A stretch of DNA of 27,046 nucleotides from Acetobacter sp. UBA5411. GTDB lineage: Bacteria; Pseudomonadota; Alphaproteobacteria; Acetobacterales; Acetobacteraceae. Positions 7,950 through 15,214 of this stretch are shown here, piece by piece. The position numbers and the translations under genes were made by a program. Below the pieces are notes generated by a model that worked only from the letters and a program-made list of their open reading frames with translations, did no database searches and was not told the origin of the DNA. Positions within the stretch are counted from its first letter, which is position 1. Each line of letters opens with the position of its first letter. The stretch spans positions 31,661 to 58,706 of the forward strand of contig NZ_DHNR01000015.1 in the NCBI RefSeq assembly GCF_002409645.1, given 5' to 3'.

Positions 7950-8389
7950 AGGCTTTTTCAGTCTGGCTGCCCGGCGAAGGGGTGCCTGAGAAACGGAAAA
8001 AGGACAGTCTGCCCGTGCTGGTGCAGCAGACCTTTCGCTGGAATGTGCTGTTTCTCGGGGGCATCGCCCTGATGTGGTCCGGCGCATGGATTGTGGGGAG
8101 TCTTTTTCTCTCGGCGTCCGTTATCCTGACTGCCCTGTTGGGAAAGCTCTGGATTGTGCCCGCGCTGATGTTTCCCGCCCGCTTCGCGCTGGCGGCGTTC
8201 AGTCCGGAGCTGATGGAATGGGAGCTTCGGCTCAAGGGATACAGGGAAGTCGGTACGGTTGTTGGTCCGGATCATGAGACGGCGCTTCTGCGCTACATGG
8301 ATCGGGCCGAGGGGCAGACGACGTTGCCTCCGGTAGCGGATGATCGTATTCCCGACCCGTTTGCGACCGCTTTCGCAAGGAGGGGGTGA
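7946..8389 (+). CDS. DUF2628-like small membrane protein in the his operon
   Basis: A 147-aa protein of unknown function. It starts at GTG 7946, overlapping the hisB stop (GTGA), and ends 2 bp before the hisH start. It has a short polar N-terminus, a FRWNVLFLGG entry, two to three membrane segments (about residues 32-85), and a soluble tail beginning MEWELRLKGYREVGTVVGPD. This layout, with an aromatic membrane entry and a closing L-(K/R)GY/W...GVV stretch, matches the DUF2628 family, which I recall sitting between hisB and hisH in many alphaproteobacteria. The conserved linkage suggests a link to histidine synthesis, but no role is established and none can be read from the sequence. Confidence 0.75.
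   Translation: MKAFSVWLPGEGVPEKRKKDSLPVLVQQTFRWNVLFLGGIALMWSGAWIVGSLFLSASVILTALLGKLWIVPALMFPARFALAAFSPELMEWELRLKGYREVGTVVGPDHETALLRYMDRAEGQTTLPPVADDRIPDPFATAFARRG
8377..8383 (+). promoter_or_regulatory. Strong ribosome binding site for hisH
   Basis: AAGGAGG lies in the last codons of the DUF2628 gene. Its spacing (8 nt) fits GTG 8392 best. The frame-opening GTG at 8386 is too close, and ATG 8398 would leave 14 nt. Confidence 0.7.
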
Positions 8390-8391
8390 TC

Positions 8392-9051
8392 GTGCGGATG
8401 GGTCATCAGTCTGTTGTCGTCATTGATTATGACGGGGGCAATCTGGCTTCAGCTGCGCGTGCTCTTGAAGAGGCCGCCCGTCTCTCGGGAGTGTCGGCAT
8501 CTGTCGTGATCACCAACGATCCCGCACAGGTTCTGGAGGCTGATCGGATTGTCCTGCCGGGGCAGGGCGCGTTCGCGGATTGCGCCAGAGGACTGGCTGC
8601 CGTTGACGGGCTCCGGGCTGCTCTGGATACGGCTGTGGGCCGGGGGACGCCTTTTCTTGGAATTTGCGTGGGCATGCAGCTGATGGCGCAGCGTGGCCTC
8701 GAACATGGTGTGACAGACGGGCTTGGCTGGATCGGCGGCGAGATTGCGCCGATGGAAGCACCGGGTTTGCGTCTGCCCCAGATGGGCTGGAACGAACTGG
8801 CCTTTTCCCGATCCCATCCGCTGACGGAAGGGCTGGGCGACCGACCGCACGGATATTTCGTGCATTCCTATGCTCTGACAGGAGCGATGCCGGAAGAACT
8901 TCTGGCGACGACTGATTACGGCGGCGCAGTTCCGGCGATCGTGGCGCGAGGCAACAGGGCTGGTACGCAGTTCCATGTCGAGAAAAGCCAGACGGTCGGG
9001 TTGCGTATTCTGGCCAATTTCCTGCACTGGACGCCGGATGGAGCGCTCTGA
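8392..9051 (+). CDS. hisH: Imidazole glycerol phosphate synthase, glutaminase subunit
   Basis: HisH hydrolyses glutamine and passes ammonia to HisF, which makes imidazoleglycerol phosphate and AICAR. The 219-aa protein has the class I glutaminase triad: the nucleophile Cys92 in GICVGMQLM, and His and Glu in QFHVEKSQ near the C-terminus (most relatives have HPEKS; the catalytic His and Glu are kept). DYDGGNL at the start and GQGAFADC are also typical. The GTG at 8392 is chosen from the ribosome site at 8377-8383. Its TGA overlaps the ATG of the following GNAT-HisA frame by one base, so translation is probably coupled. Its partner hisF is two genes downstream. Confidence 0.95.
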   Translation: MRMGHQSVVVIDYDGGNLASAARALEEAARLSGVSASVVITNDPAQVLEADRIVLPGQGAFADCARGLAAVDGLRAALDTAVGRGTPFLGICVGMQLMAQRGLEHGVTDGLGWIGGEIAPMEAPGLRLPQMGWNELAFSRSHPLTEGLGDRPHGYFVHSYALTGAMPEELLATTDYGGAVPAIVARGNRAGTQFHVEKSQTVGLRILANFLHWTPDGAL

Positions 9052-10391
9052 TGAGCGGCGGTAGCAGCACACCCGGACTGACGGCCGAACGCGTTCAGGC
9101 GCTGAACGAGGATGACCTGCAGGCGCTATGCGAATGCGTCGATGCGTCCATTCTCGAAGGGGGCGGTTTCGCCTGGGTCAGGCCGCAGGGCCGTTCCGTG
9201 CTGGAGCGCTATTTCCGAGGTATTCTGCTGGTGCCGGAACGGCTGCTGTTCGTGGCGCGGCAGGACGGAATCATCGTGGGATCGGCGCAGCTGGTCCGGC
9301 CTTCCCGCAGCAATGAGGCGCAGGCGATGAACGCCAGCGTCACACAGTTTCACATTGCGCCTTATGCTCGTGGCACTGGTCTCGGACGCATTTTGCTTGA
9401 GGAAATCATCAACGGCGCTCGTGCGATGGGGTACCAGTTCCTCAATCTGGATGTGCGGGAATCCCAGAACCGGGCCATCGCGCTTTTCCTGAGCCTCGGG
9501 TTTGAGAAATGGGGAACAAATCCCTATTACGCGCTGGATGATGGCCAGATGCTGCGGGGGCATTATTTCGTCAAGCGCCTTCAGGAAAACAGCCGTCTCC
9601 TGCAGAACGGAGCGTCTTCTGAAACCGATCATGGAAAGTCTGCCGACATGACCGCCCGTCCTCTTACCCTCTATCCTGCGATCGATCTCAAGGACGGTGC
9701 CTGTGTGCGCCTGCGCCGGGGCGAGATGGACGACGCCACGGTCTATTCGGACGATCCGGGCGCACAGGCGCGGGCCTGGTGTGCGGCGGGTTTCCATTGG
9801 TTGCATGTCGTGGATCTGAACGGAGCTTTTGCTGGCCGTTCCGCCAACAGTGAAGCCGTGAAGCAGATTGTGGCGAACGCGAAAGTGCCGGTGCAGCTTG
9901 GTGGCGGCCTGCGGGATCTGGCCGGGATCGAAAGCTGGCTGGAGGCCGGGATTTCCCGCGTGATCTTGGGATCTGTCGCCGTGAAGAACCCGGAACTGGT
10001 GAAAGAAGCCTGCCGTCAGTTCCCCGGACGGATCGTGGCAGGCATTGATGCCCGTATGGGGCTTGTCGCGACGGAAGGTTGGGCCGAAGTGTCCGACATG
10101 CAGGCGACCGATCTCGGCTTACGGATGCAGGATGCGGGCGTGGCAGCGATCATTTTCACCGAGATTACCCGCGACGGCATGCTGCAGGGACTGGATCTGG
10201 AACAGACAGCCAATCTGGCGCGGACTGTCTCTGTTCCCGTGATCGCCAGTGGTGGTGTTGGTTCGCTCGATGATCTGGCGGCACTGCGGCGCGTTGCGGC
10301 TGATGCACCGGGGATTGAGGGCGTGATCGTTGGACGCGCGCTTTATGACGGACGCATCTCTCCGGCGGATGCGTTGAGAGTTCTGTCCTGA
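9051..10391 (+). CDS. hisA: In-frame fusion: GNAT acetyltransferase + HisA isomerase
   Basis: One uninterrupted 446-codon frame. Residues 1 to about 180 are a GNAT N-acetyltransferase: acetyl-CoA loop ARGTGLGR, then NRAIALFLSLGFEKWG. Residues 200-446 are a full-length HisA (247 aa), which isomerises ProFAR to PRFAR in histidine synthesis. HisA begins MTARPLTLYPAIDLKDG; the catalytic aspartates are Asp212 and Asp333 (fusion numbering), with phosphate loops QLGGGLR and ASGGVGS. A linker of about 20 residues, rich in Ser, Asn and Glu, joins them. HisA could also be made alone from ATG 9648, which has a weak GGAAAG 9 nt upstream. The GNAT substrate is unknown. The frame overlaps hisH and hisF by one base each. 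Fusion against separate products is not decided by sequence alone. Confidence 0.93.
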   Translation: MSGGSSTPGLTAERVQALNEDDLQALCECVDASILEGGGFAWVRPQGRSVLERYFRGILLVPERLLFVARQDGIIVGSAQLVRPSRSNEAQAMNASVTQFHIAPYARGTGLGRILLEEIINGARAMGYQFLNLDVRESQNRAIALFLSLGFEKWGTNPYYALDDGQMLRGHYFVKRLQENSRLLQNGASSETDHGKSADMTARPLTLYPAIDLKDGACVRLRRGEMDDATVYSDDPGAQARAWCAAGFHWLHVVDLNGAFAGRSANSEAVKQIVANAKVPVQLGGGLRDLAGIESWLEAGISRVILGSVAVKNPELVKEACRQFPGRIVAGIDARMGLVATEGWAEVSDMQATDLGLRMQDAGVAAIIFTEITRDGMLQGLDLEQTANLARTVSVPVIASGGVGSLDDLAALRRVAADAPGIEGVIVGRALYDGRISPADALRVLS

Positions 10392-11173
10392 TGCTGAAAC
10401 TGCGCGTCATCCCCTGTCTGGACGTGAAAAACGGTCGCGTGGTGAAAGGCGTCAACTTCGTCTCGCTTCGCGATGCCGGTGATCCTGTCGAGCAGGCTGC
10501 TGTTTATGATGCGGCGGGTGCGGATGAACTGACCTTTCTCGACATTACGGCCAGCCATGAAGATCGCGACACCATTCTGGATGTGGTCAGTCGCACGGCC
10601 GAACGCATTTTCCTGCCACTGACGGTGGGCGGTGGCGTGCGCACGACGGGCGACATGCGTCGGCTGCTGCTGGCGGGTGCGGATAAATGCGCGATGAACT
10701 CGGCGGCGGTGAAACGTCCTGAACTGATCAACGAAGCTGCGAACAAGTTTGGCAGTCAGTGCGTGGTCGTCGGCGTTGACGCCCGTTCGGATGGAAAAGG
10801 CGGTTGGGAAGTCTATACTCACGGTGGCCGCACGCCGACCGGCATTGATGTGGTGGACTGGTGCAGGGATGTTGCGGCGCGTGGGGCAGGTGAAATCCTG
10901 CTGACCTCAATGGATCGGGACGGCACGCGCTCCGGCTTTGACCTTGATCTGCTGCGCGCTGTGAATGCGGCTGTCAGACTGCCGGTGGTGGCGTCTGGCG
11001 GCGTTGGCGCTCTTGAGCATTTCGTGGAAGGTGCGCGGGCTGGCGCTACGGGTTTGCTGGCCGCCAGCGTCTTTCATTTCGGGCAGTTCACCGTTCCACA
11101 GGTGAAGCAGGCTCTGGCCGACGCCGGGTTGCCTGTTCGTCCACCTCTTGAAACACTCGATTTCGGCTACTGA
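10391..11173 (+). CDS. hisF: Imidazole glycerol phosphate synthase, cyclase subunit
   Basis: HisF (260 aa) is the (beta/alpha)8-barrel synthase that uses ammonia from HisH to convert PRFAR to imidazoleglycerol phosphate and AICAR. The catalytic residues are Asp11 (PCLDVKNGRVVKG) and Asp130 (VVVGVDAR). Phosphate-binding loops TVGGGVR and ASGGVGALEH are present, and the length is normal. Its ATG shares one base with the hisA stop (TGATG), which suggests coupled translation. The order HisA then HisF is the usual one, and both are homologous half-barrel duplications. Confidence 0.97.
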   Translation: MLKLRVIPCLDVKNGRVVKGVNFVSLRDAGDPVEQAAVYDAAGADELTFLDITASHEDRDTILDVVSRTAERIFLPLTVGGGVRTTGDMRRLLLAGADKCAMNSAAVKRPELINEAANKFGSQCVVVGVDARSDGKGGWEVYTHGGRTPTGIDVVDWCRDVAARGAGEILLTSMDRDGTRSGFDLDLLRAVNAAVRLPVVASGGVGALEHFVEGARAGATGLLAASVFHFGQFTVPQVKQALADAGLPVRPPLETLDFGY

Positions 11174-11184
11174 CCGGGAAGACC

Positions 11185-11697
11185 ATGGCAAAGACACCAA
11201 CCAAGAAAAACGTGACCAAAGAGTCGACCGCAAAGAAACAGCGGACGGGCAGCAAGGCTGAAGCGGCCCAGAAGAAGACGGATGCGGCTGTGCCTTCTCA
11301 GGCGGACCTGAAAAAACTGTCCAAAAGCCTGAATGGTGATCAGACAGCCTTTCCGAAGCCGGACAGCGGTCAGATCGATGCGTCTGTTCTCGACAGACTC
11401 TTTGACGTGGTCCTCAGCCGTCGCGGTATTGATCCTTCGACAAGCCATTCCGCCCGTCTGCTGTCACGCGGCACGAGCAAGGTGGCGCAGAAGTTCGGTG
11501 AAGAAGCCGTTGAGTGTCTGATCGAAGCCGTCGCCGGGCGCACGCAGGAGCTGATCGGAGAGAGCGCTGATGTGCTCTATCATCTGATCGTTCTGTGGGT
11601 GGATGCGGGTGTGACGCCTGCCGAGGTCTGGACTGAGTTGCAGCGCCGTGAAGGCACGAGCGGCATTGTGGAAAAGGCATCCCGTCCGCGTCAGTAA
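11185..11697 (+). CDS. hisE: Phosphoribosyl-ATP pyrophosphatase with lysine-rich N-terminal extension
   Basis: HisE hydrolyses phosphoribosyl-ATP to phosphoribosyl-AMP, the second step of histidine synthesis. The catalytic domain starts near residue 66 (SVLDRLFDVVLSRRG) and carries the all-alpha NTP pyrophosphatase signature FGEEAVECLIEA followed by GESADVLYHL. HisE is normally about 105-110 aa; this protein is 170 aa. The extra 60-odd residues are low-complexity and basic (12 Lys among the first 50, with Ala, Thr and Ser), probably disordered. No internal Met offers a shorter start, and a GGGAAG lies just before ATG 11185, so the extension is probably real. It follows hisF by 11 bp. Confidence 0.93.
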   Translation: MAKTPTKKNVTKESTAKKQRTGSKAEAAQKKTDAAVPSQADLKKLSKSLNGDQTAFPKPDSGQIDASVLDRLFDVVLSRRGIDPSTSHSARLLSRGTSKVAQKFGEEAVECLIEAVAGRTQELIGESADVLYHLIVLWVDAGVTPAEVWTELQRREGTSGIVEKASRPRQ

Positions 11698-11731
11698 TGG
11701 GTAACGACCTGTCTGGGATAAGGAGACTCAC

Positions 11732-12109
11732 ATGGCGGTAAGCGGCATCGGGAAATATGATCCCGACAATATCTTCGCAAAGATCCTGCGCGGCGAAATT
11801 CCCTGCAAGAAGGTGTTCGAGGACGATATGGTTCTCGCCTTTCATGACATCGCACCGAAAGCGCCGGTGCATGTGCTGGTGATTCCGAAAGGCCCTTACA
11901 TTTCATTTGCCGATTTCAGCCAGCGTGCCAGTGACAAGGAAATTGTCGCGTTCAATCGCGCTATTGGTGATATCGCCCGCAAGTTCGATCTGGATGCGCC
12001 GGGCTACCGCCTGATCGGCAATGTCGGTGAAAACGCTGGTCAGGAAGTGCCGCATTTTCATGTGCATCTACTGGGCGGTCGTCCTCTGGGGCCCATGCTG
12101 GCCGAGTGA
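11732..12109 (+). CDS. HIT family nucleotide-binding hydrolase
   Basis: A 125-aa histidine triad protein of the HinT branch. Members hydrolyse nucleoside phosphoramidates or related adenylates. The triad HFHVH is at residues 108-112, followed by LLGGRPLG, and the start NIFAKILRGEIPCKKVFEDD is typical of the family. A good AAGGAG (11720-11725) lies 6 nt before the ATG. It follows hisE by 34 bp on the same strand and ends the his cluster. I recall HIT genes after hisE in other alphaproteobacteria, so the link is conserved, although no direct step in histidine synthesis is known for it. Confidence 0.93.
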   Translation: MAVSGIGKYDPDNIFAKILRGEIPCKKVFEDDMVLAFHDIAPKAPVHVLVIPKGPYISFADFSQRASDKEIVAFNRAIGDIARKFDLDAPGYRLIGNVGENAGQEVPHFHVHLLGGRPLGPMLAE

Positions 12110-12142
12110 TCAGCCTTTCCCCTCGTAAGCCTTCGGCAGATA

Positions 12143-12180
12143 AAGAAAGCTTTTGGTGAAGCTTTTTTCAAAAAGCTTCA
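12143..12180. terminator. Bidirectional terminator-like AAGCTT repeat
   Basis: AAGCTT occurs three times (12147, 12159, 12173). The first two can pair as a short stem followed by a run of T on the plus strand. The second and third form an 11-bp inverted repeat, 12157-12167 with 12170-12180. It lies between the convergent his operon and the flavin oxidoreductase gene, whose stop codon is its last three bases. I recall near-identical elements between genes in acetic acid bacteria; a genome-wide count would test that. Confidence 0.7.
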
Positions 12181-13179
12181 GACAGCCACATCCATAAGTG
12201 ACGACAGCCCGACGGCCAGTTCCACAGAGTGTCGACGGGCCGCATGGTCGTAAAGTGGAAAGGCCATCATCAGTTCATCGGGACGATGACGCTGAAGAAA
12301 CTCGGTCAGGCGCGGCAGGACCGTTTCCTGTGAGCCGGCAAAAGTGCAGGACAATGTGTGCTGCAACATGGCCAGTTCCTGCGGTGGCAACCTGCTTTCC
12401 AGCCCTGCGTCTGGCGGTGGAAAAGTGGAGGGACGCCCTCGCCGCAACGCCAGAAAATACTGATATAGCGATGTGACCAACTCCCCGGCCTCAGCGGGGG
12501 CATCAGCCAGCACCATGTTCACGGTCAGCATGACATGAGGTTTGTCGCAGCGATCCGATGGTTCGAAACGATGCCGGTAGAGCGCAATCGCTTCTTCCAT
12601 CTGACCGGGCGCGAAATGCGAAGCGAAGGCGTAAGGCAGGCCCAATTTCGCCGCGAGAACGGCTGAAAATAGCGATGAGCCAAGGATCCAGACGGGCACA
12701 CGCAGTCCGCATCCGGGGATGGCGCGGACGGCATGGGAAGCACTGTCTGCCGGTTCGAAATAATGCAGCAGTTCTACGACATCTTCGGGAAAACGGTCTG
12801 GTGCATGCGGATCTCTGCGTAGCGCCATGGCTGTGCGCTGGTCTGCGCCGGGTGCACGTCCCAGTCCGAGATCAATCCGACCGGGAAACAGCGTTTCGAG
12901 CGTGCCGAACTGTTCCGCCACAATCAGCGGAGAATGGTTGGGCAGCATGATTCCACCGGAGCCGACCCGGATCTGTTGTGTCACTCCAGCGACCTGTCCG
13001 ATGAGAATGGCGGTCGCTGCGGAGGCGATCCCGGGCATGGAGTGGTGTTCGGCCAGCCAGTAGCGCCTGAATCCCAGTGCATCCGCCTGTCGCGCAAGGT
13101 CTAGGGTGTTGCGATAGGCGTCGGCGGGTGTCGCGCCCTGCGTGATGAGGGAGAGGTCAAGAACGGAGAACGGGATCAT
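12178..13179 (-). CDS. LLM-class (luciferase-like) flavin-dependent oxidoreductase
   Basis: A 333-aa member of the bacterial luciferase-like monooxygenase family, which uses reduced flavin to oxidise small organic substrates. Visible signatures are IPFSVLDLS at the start, WLAEHHSMPGIASAATAILIG, RVGSGGIMLPNH, and GRIDLGLGRAPG, all typical of the MsnO8/YhbW-like branch. The frame is open back to 13299, but the 40-residue extension is basic and unlike the family. A strong AGGAGG at 13189-13184 sits just before ATG 13179, so that start is used. The substrate is unknown. It is the last gene on this strand before the terminator shared with the his operon. Confidence 0.92.
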   Translation of the reverse strand: MIPFSVLDLSLITQGATPADAYRNTLDLARQADALGFRRYWLAEHHSMPGIASAATAILIGQVAGVTQQIRVGSGGIMLPNHSPLIVAEQFGTLETLFPGRIDLGLGRAPGADQRTAMALRRDPHAPDRFPEDVVELLHYFEPADSASHAVRAIPGCGLRVPVWILGSSLFSAVLAAKLGLPYAFASHFAPGQMEEAIALYRHRFEPSDRCDKPHVMLTVNMVLADAPAEAGELVTSLYQYFLALRRGRPSTFPPPDAGLESRLPPQELAMLQHTLSCTFAGSQETVLPRLTEFLQRHRPDELMMAFPLYDHAARRHSVELAVGLSSLMDVAV

Positions 13180-13274
13180 GGTGCCTCCTGACTGTTTGGA
13201 TGCGACGGCTCTCTCGTTGGCGCAGGCACGTTTCCTGTGAAAAATGATGCAAGAGAGAGGGCGTTTTCGGGGAA

Positions 13275-13290
13275 GGCTTTTCGAAAAGCC
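13275..13290. repeat. Perfect 16-bp palindrome upstream of the flavin oxidoreductase
   Basis: GGCTTTTCGAAAAGCC reads the same on both strands. It lies in the 283-bp gap (13180-13462) between two minus-strand genes. No T-run follows on either strand, so a terminator is not convincing; it could be an operator or a decayed terminator. The rest of this gap shows no supportable gene. Confidence 0.4.
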
Positions 13291-13462
13291 CGCGGTCATG
13301 TCACCTTTTTAAAAACGGCGACAACCCAAGAGCTTTTATCATTATCAACACATTGTTTCAGGCTTGCGTCTCAACCTTCAAGCCGACCACATGCTATTTC
13401 AAAAGGTTTCCCAAAAGTCGCGTCAGACTAAAGGTGATATGCCGAACAAGTGGCCAGAGTGA

Positions 13463-14428
13463 CTATTCGAACGTCACACCCGTCAGACGCTCGGACACTT
13501 CCCACAAGCGGCGCGCCACACGGGGATCGTGCGCTGACGGCGGAACGATGGCCAGATCTGTCTTGCCTGTGCGTTCGCCTGCGCCGTCCGGACCGTAATA
13601 GCATCCGTCATGAGCCAGAGGAGACGCAGCGGCATACAGGAACGGTTCAGCCCCACAGGCGGCAGATTGCCCAAACAAGCGAAAAGCCACCTTGGCGCCG
13701 GTTTCCATGACCCACGAGGACAGGTTCTGCTTTCCCGAGCCGGGACCGTTCACCACAAGCTGCGTTTGCGACCAGCCGGGGTGAGCGATGCGGGCATGAA
13801 GTTTCCATCCCAGACTTCTGGACCGACGGGCCAGTTCCTGACCGAACAGCAGATTCGCCAGCTTGCTCTGGCGGTAGGCGTCAAACGGCGAATAGCGATG
13901 ACGGGACTGGAGATCGTCGAAGTGGATACGGGATTTCCAGGCTGCCAGACTGGCCACGGCCACCACGACGCCGCCGTCTTTCTGGGACGCTTCCAGCAGT
14001 GGTTTCAGGCGACCGGTCAGGGCGAAATGGCCAAGATGGTTCACACCGAACTGCATCTCAAATCCGTCAGCGGTTTCCTTTCTGACAGGAGGAGCCATGA
14101 CGCCGGCATTGTTGACCAGAATATCGAGAGAGGTGAGGCAGTCTCGCAGAGTATTGGCAAACCGCTCAATGGAAGCGAGAGATGCCAGATCAAGCGGAGC
14201 GGTCTCGGCGGCAGCGCCCGGCACGCGCTGTTGCAGGATGCGAAGAGCAGCGGCGTTGCGCTCTTCTGAACGGGACGCGAGAATGACCTTCGCTCCAAGG
14301 CTCGCCAGTCCGCAGGCCGTCTCCAAACCAAGACCGCTGTTCGCACCCGTTACCACCGCCGTGCGTCCGTCAAGACGGTTCAATGTGTTGAGAAAAGCCG
14401 TGTGCCGCTCAATCGTGTCATTTGTCAT
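13463..14428 (-). CDS. Short-chain dehydrogenase/reductase (SDR)
   Basis: A 321-aa NAD(P)-dependent oxidoreductase. The Rossmann cofactor motif is TGANSGLG at residues 27-34; NNAG lies at 106-109. The catalytic residues are Ser160 (VVAVAS), Tyr185 and Lys189 (DAYRQSK). The AVVTGANSGLGLETA start and length of about 320 fit the retinol-dehydrogenase/protochlorophyllide-reductase-like branch; the substrate is not known. The frame could extend to 14488, but ATG 14428 begins the SDR-like sequence and overlaps the end of the upstream dedA-like gene by 11 bp, which suggests co-transcription with it. Confidence 0.92.
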   Translation of the reverse strand: MTNDTIERHTAFLNTLNRLDGRTAVVTGANSGLGLETACGLASLGAKVILASRSEERNAAALRILQQRVPGAAAETAPLDLASLASIERFANTLRDCLTSLDILVNNAGVMAPPVRKETADGFEMQFGVNHLGHFALTGRLKPLLEASQKDGGVVVAVASLAAWKSRIHFDDLQSRHRYSPFDAYRQSKLANLLFGQELARRSRSLGWKLHARIAHPGWSQTQLVVNGPGSGKQNLSSWVMETGAKVAFRLFGQSAACGAEPFLYAAASPLAHDGCYYGPDGAGERTGKTDLAIVPPSAHDPRVARRLWEVSERLTGVTFE

Positions 14429-15176
14429 TCTGCTGCTCACCGTCACGTAAGAGTTCCTTTTCCATACCGAAGGTGAGTTCCCGGTCATTTTTGGCGGCTT
14501 CCATGGCCTGTGCGATCAAACGCTGTTCATTTTTCTTGAGAAAAAGAAACACGCTCACGCCAGCCAGTGCGGTCACCCCGGCAATGGCCCAGGCGACCGG
14601 TCCGGAAACCTTCATGACCTCATGCCCGAGATAGTACGCTCCGAGTGAGTATCCTCCTGCCCAGCACAGTCCGCCGAGTGCATTATGCAGGAGAAACGCG
14701 CGCCAGTGCATCCGGTTTGCTCCGGCCAGCAAGGCAATGAAAACCCGCAGCACCGCGATGAAGCGTCCGAAAAACACGACCATGCCGCCATGTTGACGAA
14801 AAATATATCGTCCCAGCAGAAGCCGATCCGCAGATAGCCCGATATATTTTCCAAAGCGATGCAGGAAACGAAAGCCAAGCTCCCTGCCGATCAGATAGCC
14901 GAGATTGTCGCCCATGATCGCCCCGCTCACTCCGGCAATCACGATTCCCCAGATGCTGAGCTTATGCGTGGCCGCACTGTAGAGGGACGCCGTGATGAGC
15001 ATGCTTTCGGCAGGCAGAGGCAACCCCATGCTTTCCAGCATGACGACCAGTCCAATGACGCTATAGCCGTAATGGGATAGCAGCGTGTCAAGATAATGTA
15101 ACAGGGCGAAATATCCCGGGAGCTTGCAGAAACGCATCAGGAACCGTCTGGACAGGTTCCTGTCAACCCTGCACAT
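14418..15176 (-). CDS. DedA family membrane protein
   Basis: A DedA/SNARE-associated (VTT) family inner membrane protein of up to 252 aa. Family members affect membrane lipid transport and envelope homeostasis. The signature is clear: an E-x-x-G-LPLPAE segment (LESMGLPLPAESML), then GDNLGYLIGRELG, and a conserved FFGRFIAVLRVFIALLAGANRM stretch. About five hydrophobic segments are present, with a charged cytoplasmic tail. Two starts are possible, ATG 15176 and ATG 15137 (MRFCKLPGYF). Neither has a strong ribosome site, and a hairpin lies just before the second. It probably shares a transcript with the SDR gene downstream. Confidence 0.9.
   Translation of the reverse strand: MCRVDRNLSRRFLMRFCKLPGYFALLHYLDTLLSHYGYSVIGLVVMLESMGLPLPAESMLITASLYSAATHKLSIWGIVIAGVSGAIMGDNLGYLIGRELGFRFLHRFGKYIGLSADRLLLGRYIFRQHGGMVVFFGRFIAVLRVFIALLAGANRMHWRAFLLHNALGGLCWAGGYSLGAYYLGHEVMKVSGPVAWAIAGVTALAGVSVFLFLKKNEQRLIAQAMEAAKNDRELTFGMEKELLRDGEQQNDK
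15138..15162 (-). other. Hairpin at the dedA-like start
   Basis: CAGGAACC (15138-15145) pairs with GGTTCCTG (15155-15162), giving an 8-bp stem and 9-nt loop. It ends exactly at the second possible ATG (15137). It would be in the 5' leader if that start is used, or inside the coding region otherwise. Confidence 0.4.
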
Positions 15177-15214
15177 CAGTATCAGCCGATACGTCTTTGC
15201 TCCATGGAGGTTTC

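Noticed and set aside
13180..13299. 40-residue N-terminal extension of the flavin oxidoreductase
   Set aside because: It is basic and unlike the family, and the strong AGGAGG before ATG 13179 indicates the shorter start.
13610..14269. Open frame of 219 codons on the plus strand
   Set aside because: Antisense to the SDR gene with its complete cofactor and catalytic motifs.
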